A DNA stretch of 64,000 nucleotides from Archegozetes longisetosus (Eukaryota > Arthropoda > Arachnida > Sarcoptiformes > Trhypochthoniidae): contig JAEMBT020000007.1 of NCBI GenBank assembly GCA_018873245.2, positions 12,049,129 to 12,113,128 on the forward strand, in the 5' to 3' direction. The notes under the pieces were generated by a model. That model was given only the letters and a program-made list of their open reading frames with translations. It did no database searches and was not told the origin of the DNA. Made by a program: the position numbers and the translations under genes. This document shows positions 56,431 through 64,000 of the stretch, piece after piece; within the stretch, counting starts at the first letter, position 1, and each line of letters starts with the position of its first letter.

Positions 56431-59400
56431 TCAATGGCCCCAACGTTTAAGATCTTCATCCAAATCTTCCTCTTCAAGGCCAGCTTTGATTTCATCAGGT
56501 TTTGCCAAAACCACTTTTCCAGCTAAAACCGAATCAATTTTTGAGGAAATGACACTCAATGTATATTCCATTCGATCAACTCTTTTGGTCAATTTGCTGA
56601 AGTCAGGTCCGGCTCCATAACGATGAACACTTCTTGCACTTTCAGGCCGTTTGTTTTCGTTTTCTGCTATTTCTTTTTCGATCTCAATCTTCTTTCCCTC
56701 CAAATCAGCGAACATTTCTTTCAGCTCTTGTTCATCTAATTCTCTGTTCTGATCCAAATCGTATTTAGCAAAAAGCATTTCAATTTCTTGATCGCTCAGA
56801 TCCCGTTCTTTCAATTTCTGTCTAACTGTTGCAAAGCTCACTCTTTTAGATCCATCCAGTCCTGAATCCTGGAAAGTATTTTTACATCATGCAAGTAAAC
56901 ATTAAGATCGATTAGATCAAGTTAAATACTTTGATAGCTTGTTGTATTCCTTCAATCTGTTCCTTCTGAGCACCCAATTTGGTCAAGAATTGATTTGAAA
57001 TGTTTTTGAAATAGTCCATAACAGCAAAATCGTTGTCATCGCTTATCTCTGCCTTCACTTCAGCGTAAGTATCATTAATTATAGCCAAAAACATATTCTA
57101 TTGAGTGTTAATAGACAAAAAACATGATTTCTTTTGTTCTTAATCAAATTTATTAATCGTTACCATCAACACAAAGAACACAAAAAAGATGTAACTGAGG
57201 AAGAATATGGGCCCGAGAACGCGATTCGCTGCTTCTAGTGCTTGGAAATCAAAATCTCCGAGTATTAAGCGCAACAGTGTGAAACTAGGTTTCATGCAAA
57301 AAAAAACAAATATCAGTTTATTTAATTTAATCAGTGATAGTTTCTTTTTTCTAGTTTGATATTGAAAATTGAATTTCTTCAATGTTTGTTTTGATTTGGA
57401 ATCTAAATACTTTTGACCATTTTTATTAAGTTTGTTTCGATTTAAAATTACTTACACCGCTCTACCAAAAGAACTGTAGTCTTTGACTTGTGTACCGAAT
57501 AATAAGTAACCCAATTGAGCGAAAGCGAAAAATACAATGAAAAACATAACACCAAATCCAGCGATATCTTTAGCGCACTATAAAGTTTTAAAGTATTGTT
57601 ACGATTTAGAATCGGTTCAAAGAACTAATATTGACAGGAAGTAATGGAAAATTGGTTCATATTTGAGAGAGAATCGATTTTAATAAAAAGTTGTATTTCG
57701 AAATTCTTACTCTGCTTAGAGTAGAGCTCAGTTGAGACATGGTTTTGTTAAAGCTGATATATTTGAAGATTTTGACCCATGCAACAAATGAGAGAACAGC
57801 CAAAACGTTGCTGAATTGTGCGGACCAGAAGCCAAGTGTATCGAATTGATAGGTCTCTATTTGCAAAGCTATTGATGAACTATTCTGAAGTCCAGTTGCA
57901 TTATTAACACGATTTGGATCGTCACCATCATCGTTTTCTTGATAGGCCTCGTCAAAGATCTTGTTGATTACATACTTTCGATAAATCAAAAAGAAAACAA
58001 GCATTCCTGATATAACAATAATGAAAATATCGAGAAAATTCCATCCAGAAGTTTGGAAGTAAGGCATGAACCCTAATGTTTTGATCTCTACCAATTCTTC
58101 GATTGTGTAATAGATTATGAAAATTACAAAGAGTGCGAAACAAATATACAGAGCTAGCGGAGCCTCAGAAGAATTTTCCAATAAGTTCAAAGTGCGAAAC
58201 TGCCACGAAGTGATCAGTCCTCCAGTTGCAGGAAATTCAGCGATCAGCTTTGTTACTACATATAAATTAATGTTTGGATTATAGGTTGCAAAATCTATGA
58301 ATACGGCTCGAGTTCCACGATCTATCCATAAATCTTTTTTAAGTGCTTTGATTATCGAGATCGCAGTAGTCTTATTAAGAGTTAGATCAACGATATAACC
58401 ACCTTCACCAGAATATGTCGATATTATTCCTGAACCGAGAAAAATATAGTAACTTTCAAGAATTATCTTCTAATTAAGTCAAAAAGTTTAATTAAATTCA
58501 TTCAAAGTTTTAGATTCATTTAAAGCTGTTTTTCTTTTCAGTCAGATAACTTTCAGTTAATTTAAAACAAAAAAGAATTATAACCTCTTATCGTTGACTC
58601 GAAACTTACACTAAAGTTTAGCAAATTTCGATGTTTTGTTTATAAATGTTTCCCTAACATATTAGTGTAGAACTACTCATATGCCTGCTTATCTGCTATT
58701 AAAGAGTACGAGGCTTGTCTTTTAAACGTTAAGACTTTTTAAATAACCTTTTATTCGCTATCGCTATCAGATTCATTTAAAGTTTCTCTTTCAAAATAAC
58801 GTCCGTTGGCTTTAATACACTTCCCCTATCGATGAACCCACTGTAGGTAAACGTGATCAAACCCATCTCTTGAGACTCTCTTTAGCTCACCGGCCAACGC
58901 TTTTCTAACTTCGCTTCTGCCGTCATATCTAATGCCTCTCATGTTATTTTTCGTTTCGGATCTGGGCACAGTATCAGATTCGTAAACAACTTTTAATTTG
59001 TCATAAATTTTAGTAATTTTTCCCCTCTTTTTAACATAATATTGAATGACTACACGCTGTGGTAAAAATTTTTGGTTTGACGTTTTTCGCCGACATGGGA
59101 AACATATGCTCATATAAGTCATCATAACTTTTCTATTATTTACTTTATGTTATAGAAATTTTAAACTGAAAGTAACTGAATGTGTATCTAAAAGTTGCTA
59201 AAGTTTGATTATGATACACATCATAGTTATTGAACTGTAGCAAAAGTCTTAACCTTTAAAAGATAGGCCTGGTGTATTTACTCAATTTTAAGCTTAAAAG
59301 GTATAGTAAATTAGGTTAGGTTAGTAGTGGTGTGAGCTTGATTTCCAATAATCTAAATAAAATGAGGCTTACTAATAAAAGGAATGTTTATAAATTAGTA

Positions 59401-60685
59401 AAAGATATTTTAACTTTTTTCGGCATAACATAATATTTGAAATATAAATGATGATTTGTCACAAAACTAGAATGTAATGAGCTCTGAGTCGTTTATTCGT
59501 TAGAATCTAAGTTTGAATCGAATTAAAACTTATTTCTTACCCCAAACATCATTTTTAGCGAATGACTTGATTTCTTGCCACTGAAATCCAGATTCATTTT
59601 TAGTATTTCTAGTCTCTCTTTCCTCATACGATGCGGCATAAAAGTTATAGCACGTGAAGATTGCGCGCTGAAAGTCTTTATGAATTTCACACGAGTCGTT
59701 TCTAACTCTCAACTGTCTCATACGCGGCGAACCCAACAAATAATTTTCATACAAAACGGAGTGTTTCGTTATAGTTGACTCATTATTATACCAACGGTCC
59801 CAATAGAGTCCATCAATAAGAGGGCCCTCAACGAACTGAAAATACACATTTTGTGCTTACAATATTTTGATATAATTGCAAATTACTATACATGCTTGAA
59901 CTTATTTCTAACTTACAATTTCAACCCATTTAAACATTATGCTCAGAAATAGTTTATAAATCATTCAAAACTAAGACTGATTTCTGACAGTGTTGTTCTA
60001 CTAAAATATTTGTGCACGAGAATAAGTGCATTTTTTTAAAATAAATTCTAACATTTGACGCGCACAGTTTGCTAATAATTTGAATTTAATCTTGAACTTG
60101 TGTTCATAGGCTTAAAGATGAATTTTTGCCTAAACTTACTTTCCAGAAGTGGTCCATTTGAGAGGCAGATCTAAAGCTGACTCCACTGCTGTCCTCTTTA
60201 TCGAGAAACAAATCACTGATTATTTTGGTTTGATAATACATCGTTGGATTCATCATTGAGAAGGTAACTAAAATTAAAGTCAAGGCATTACAAATATTTC
60301 TTTTATTCGACTGAACAAACTTTTCTTACTATAGGTTATAGTTGTCAAAAAAGCACAGTAAGTCAATAGTTCCCGAAGAGTTGTTTTAATAATACTTCCT
60401 TTGTCTGCATCCTTCGGCAATATTTGCTTTGTTAGCCATAGAACTGATATGTAAAATTGATATCATTTTGGATCAGTTATTTATGAGTTCATGATAAACA
60501 TTCATACCTCCAAAAGTTTTCAGGAATCGATCCCACATACTATTGGCTTCAATGATTCCATCGGTAGAAAGTGTCGAATAGATTTCCGGATCAAAGTTTG
60601 CGTTATTCTTGTTATGGGGACTAACAGACAGAGAGTTATTGTCAGCGCCAACAGACCATTGAACAGGAGAACCACTGCGACGCAT
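56431..60685 (-). CDS. Polycystin-2-like (TRPP) cation channel
   Basis: Nine minus-strand exons: 60685-60508, 60443-60330, 60267-60140, 59835-59541, 58429-57711, 57577-57456, 57284-57164, 57097-56930 and 56868-56431; phases agree, about 760 residues. Order: short cytoplasmic N-terminus, S1 after [11 protein letters not shown], the extracellular TOP/polycystin domain ([69 protein letters not shown]), S2-S5, pore filter LILGDFDF, S6 ending [15 protein letters not shown], one EF hand ([12 protein letters not shown]) and a C-terminal coiled coil ([20 protein letters not shown]). Family role: calcium-permeable channel of cilia and ER. The start is uncertain: the frame stays open upstream of the ATG to an acceptor-like site at 60715, so an earlier exon may exist. 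A relic mariner lies in the 1.1-kb intron after exon 4. Confidence 0.92.
58709..59274 (-). mobile_element. Internally deleted mariner in a polycystin-2 intron
   Basis: Inverted ends GGCTTGTCTTTTAAACGTTA (left) and GGCCTATCTTTTAAAGGTTA (inverted right) match over about 28 bases, with TA next to both ends (58707-58708, 59275-59276). Inside, a 99-residue minus-strand frame (59125-58826) reads as a mariner N-terminus ([20 protein letters not shown]) joined to a mariner C-terminus ([17 protein letters not shown]), with the DDE core missing. Family wording is from memory. It cannot transpose by itself. Confidence 0.6.
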
Positions 60686-63137
60686 ATCTTCTCGAATAAA
60701 GTGTTTAACTTCTGTTAATTAAACTAAATTTCAATTCGAGTACTTCAAACAATTTGTATTCGGATTTCTATAGAGAGTCAAACCATTAAACTAAAAGTTT
60801 CTGATAGAGAAAGATAATCAGACGACTGAAACGATTGTATTCTTCTTTCTAACTGTTTGTGAATTTGTTGTCTCCTATTGTTTAGCTTAAAAATATTTAC
60901 TCCTCGCTTATTTAGTACTGAATGTGGTCTCTATGGTATTACTTGCTATTTTATTCATTAATCTCATACAAATTTGCTATTTTTCGCATCGATGGGTCGC
61001 ATATTAATGTTGCCATTTAGTTTTAGCTTAATGAAAATCTATCTTTAAACTGGTTTCATTTGTTTGTGTTGTTTACTCATTCGGCAAAGAGTTCTATAAA
61101 TATCAAAAAATGAATCAAAACTAGTTTAAATTATAGGTTTAATGATAAATTTCGAGGCCATTAAAATAACGCAAAACTATATTCTTGGTTTAAAATTAAA
61201 TTCTTATAAAGTTGGGTAAATTTAAGTCATTATTTACAAATTGTTTCGATGAAATGAATCGTTGCTATGGCTATCAGAGATTTCTTATTTATTATTTAAA
61301 GTATTTTATCATTGAAGCGCACAATTCATTTTAATAATAATGTATAATTTATTTTTGACGTCAATTATATCTGGTTTTGGCGACATTCAAATACTGGAAT
61401 TGATCATAACCTTTCGAGTTAATGCATGCAAATGTTTTCTACACATTTCTATTTAAATTTTGAAATTTGATTAGCCATTGCTGTTATTCATGAAATTATT
61501 CGAAAACATTATTCAACACAATACATGTGCTTTACTGCAGTCTTACGAATACAAATTTTTTGACTCACTGTCTGACTTTGTCTGACTGGTATTGTGCTTG
61601 TTACATCATTAAACTGAATCAAAATTATCCAACCATTATTAGGGGACCTAAACGCTACATTTTAGTCTAAATTATTCAAATATAGTCTATAATTGATGCC
61701 TGATTGGATGCTTAGCAAAGAGTTTTCTAATCTTGAATTTATAAACTTAATCAATTCAGATAGTTTTGTAGATTACTTTTAAACCTTTATAGACTTTAAT
61801 TCCGTTTAAACAATTAAGTTGCACTGTATTATCGCATTCTGTTTTATTCGATAGCTGACGCGCAAAACTAACTTTAAACCTTAAATACAAAGTAATGCAA
61901 AGAATAAATAAACTTTCACAATAAAAGTTATCATCATATTTTGTACCATATTAATTATAGCATTTACTATACAATTCCACAGTTAAAATTAATGGTTTTT
62001 CTGATTTTTCTATCGATTTGCACAAAGCTACTTTGAATAATGTGGTTTTACAAAGGATTTTCATATTACTCTATAATGATAGTTTGTTGGAAAGTGTACT
62101 GATTTTGATTATAGAATAAACTCCAATCTATTCCTTAAGCTTCATCACAATGCAACATTACATCCGTTATCAAAGGACAAATTTTCTCATTTTCAGTCAT
62201 TCATCATATGAGATATATTAATTTGATTGACAAAATGCAATTTAAACTTGTAATAATATTAGGTTTTATCACTATATTTTATCACAAACTCAATCAAAGC
62301 AACAATGAATAATGACTTGTGTAACATAAGAATCAATATTGAAAATGTTGAAAATACAATCGGAAATAATTTGGTATTAGTTTATGCTAGAAAGCAGTTA
62401 TTATTGATTGTTTCGAAGTAACTTTGAGGTAACACCTAAAGCATTACTTGATTTAGATTTGCCAATAAGTGTCGCATATTCGAGCGAAGGAAACCATAGT
62501 ATTGCTGTCTACTCTACAGATTCTGATATAGATCTTTGAATGCAAGACTTATATCTAACCTCTGGAGACAGAAATAGAAGAAATAAAAAACGACTTCATC
62601 TGACACAAGAAGTCCAGTCCTAATGGTCATAGCATTAGTTCACAGTATTCTACTTGACATACATAGTCTTCATTCGCCCAAAAATTTCATAGAAATAGTG
62701 GAAAACCGGAAAAATTAGAGCGAATCATAGAACGTAGCGATGCTATTAGTGACTATTTTAGCCATGGTGTTGAATGAAAGCCATTTTACTCTTTTCTATT
62801 ATGTGGCTGGACCGAGAAATGGGAATTGTACCCATGCTGGTATTTTTATTTTAATTTAAGAAATAGAAAATTCTGATCTTAGATTGATCGCAATCTAAAC
62901 ACCAATTATTCGTTATTTTTTCACTCTTATTAGATTATCGTTTGGTTGTGTCAAATTTTCATATGATAAATGATTCAATATTTGAAAATTATAATCATTA
63001 AGAGACAATTGACTATATAATCGATATGTAATTGTTCAAATATGTTTGTAAATATTGATCGAACCATTCAGATGTTCGTTCAATTTATTTATGATTTTCT
63101 TAATTGAATTATTCTGATTATACTTAAAGGATTTACT

Positions 63138-63372
63138 GTAAACTCGTAGCGGTATAAATTTACCTATTAAAGCTTTCACTTGAACCTACTTTCTGAGGAA
63201 ATGCGTTAATCAATAGGCCTTTTACTATGGATTAAAAATACTTTCTATATTAAATTCAGTATAGAAAGTATTTTTAATCGATAGCAAATAGCCTATGAGT
63301 TAACGCATTTGTTCGAAAGTTAGGTCCATTTATACCATATAATAGGCAGATTTATACCGTCACGAGTTTACA
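63138..63372. repeat. 235-bp palindromic element
   Basis: Left TGTAAACTCGTAGCGGTATAA against inverted right TGTAAACTCGTGACGGTATAA, with matches continuing almost to the centre (ATTAAAAATACTTTCTATA). A foldback MITE of unknown superfamily; flanking duplication not evident. Confidence 0.7.
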
Positions 63373-63634
63373 TATAAAGACCGTGTCAAGGTCATAGAGT
63401 ATTCGACAAGACATTCTCACAAATATTCTTTACTTCGGGTATCGATTATGCTTATGTTGATTTAACTGACAATTGTGGATAAGATACACAAGAAGGCACT
63501 ATTCAGCAAAGACCTATGGAGTTGGTGTTTGAAGAATGGCATAAGTTGCGTAATGAGAAAAGTAAATTTCATAAATAGTTGCCTGTACCAAATCGATGAG
63601 ACGGATGTCATATCCGCCTCATCGATTAAATTCA

Positions 63635-64000
63635 AACGAAATAAATTACTTTTCATAAAGTGATCAAGTAAAGCAAGCATTTTGAAAATATAACCTAACC
63701 TAATTTAAGGTCAAAGTCAAGGATGCAATAAAAAATGTATCAAAACTTTACGAGACTCTTTCTCTGAATTATTCATATTATTTATTATTTTTTCAATTTA
63801 AATGGCCTCTGATTCAAACCATTCTGGACCACTTTTATTAATAACTCAAATATAAGACTATTTTGAACTAGTCATGAACTTTTGAGGCCAATCATGTTTT
63901 TCGGTACTTTTCGAATACGAGTAAATTGTCAATCATTTTATTCACTTTTAACTTTAATAAGTCGTACCCAGTCATTTTTTATACTAAATGAGTGATTCGT
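63635..64000. repeat. Dispersed repeat, copy B (reaches the window edge)
   Basis: Inverted relative to copy A at 52669-53487 and lacking the insert at 52788-53201, so it shows the empty site. Just before it (63588-63628) the word AATCGATGAG and its complement form a 37-base hairpin. Confidence 0.7.

Larger units (their letters stand above)
60686..64000. other. Intergenic region upstream of polycystin-2
   Basis: No exon recognised on either strand, although a further 5' exon of polycystin-2 could hide here. Contains a palindromic element (63138-63372) and a dispersed repeat copy running into the window edge (63635-64000). Confidence 0.4.

Noticed and set aside
1..64000. CRISPR arrays, tRNA or rRNA genes, bacterial operons
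   Set aside because: None seen: no regularly spaced repeats, no tRNA-like A/B boxes with cloverleaf arms recognised by eye, and spliced genes throughout argue for a nuclear eukaryotic genome rather than bacterial contamination.

Overview
The window is AT-rich nuclear DNA from an invertebrate animal. Genes are split by short GT-AG introns (most 50-300 bp, a few of 1-2 kb) and the spaces between genes are full of small terminal-inverted-repeat elements. The gene set fits an ecdysozoan: adhesion GPCR, P2X receptor, polycystin-2, excitatory amino acid transporter, GH30 glucosylceramidase, DNAJC11. The presence of P2X, which many insects lack, together with small secreted proteins and a bacterial-like GNAT pair makes a chelicerate such as a mite my best guess. 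This is inference: no species marker is visible. All exon joins were read by hand from splice signals and family alignment from memory.

Layout. 1-3667 (+): the 3' part of an adhesion GPCR, then 4 kb of intergenic DNA with a Tc1/pogo-type MITE, a palindromic element and a hAT-type element. 7940-9505 (-): serpin. 11.6-18.1 kb: a diverged tandem duplication carrying two intronless GNAT acetyltransferases and one broken plus one intact copy of a secreted helical-repeat protein gene; the upstream unit was swollen by two transposon insertions. 19814-22189 (+): SLC1 transporter. 22.2-28.4 kb: almost gene-free. 28461-30251 (+): short-chain dehydrogenase. 30404-31555 (-): GH16 glucan-binding-like protein without catalytic glutamates. 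31982-35955 (-): P2X receptor with two one-base frame breaks and a 2.3 kb intron holding nested transposons. 37555-38186 (+): four-exon His/Gly/Tyr-rich secreted peptide. 39824-42327 (+): glucosylceramidase. 42976-44219 (+): a degenerate and a more intact Rab-like GTPase in tandem. 44657-45599 (+): second member of the secreted helical-repeat family. 46210-48626 (+): DNAJC11. 48.6-56.4 kb: repeat-rich, with one small secreted, probably membrane-anchored protein (52128-52549). 56431-60685 (-): polycystin-2, with a relic mariner in one intron. 60.7-64 kb: no gene seen, two repeats.

The genes do not form a pathway. What stands out is (1) a secreted protein family built from about 30-residue amphipathic repeats, at two loci 26 kb apart, which I do not recognise; (2) the tandem duplication, whose two units act as filled and empty sites for two transposons; (3) unusually readable transposon nesting in the P2X intron and at 52.6-55.6 kb; and (4) several conserved-family genes with altered key residues (SLC1, GH16, Rab).
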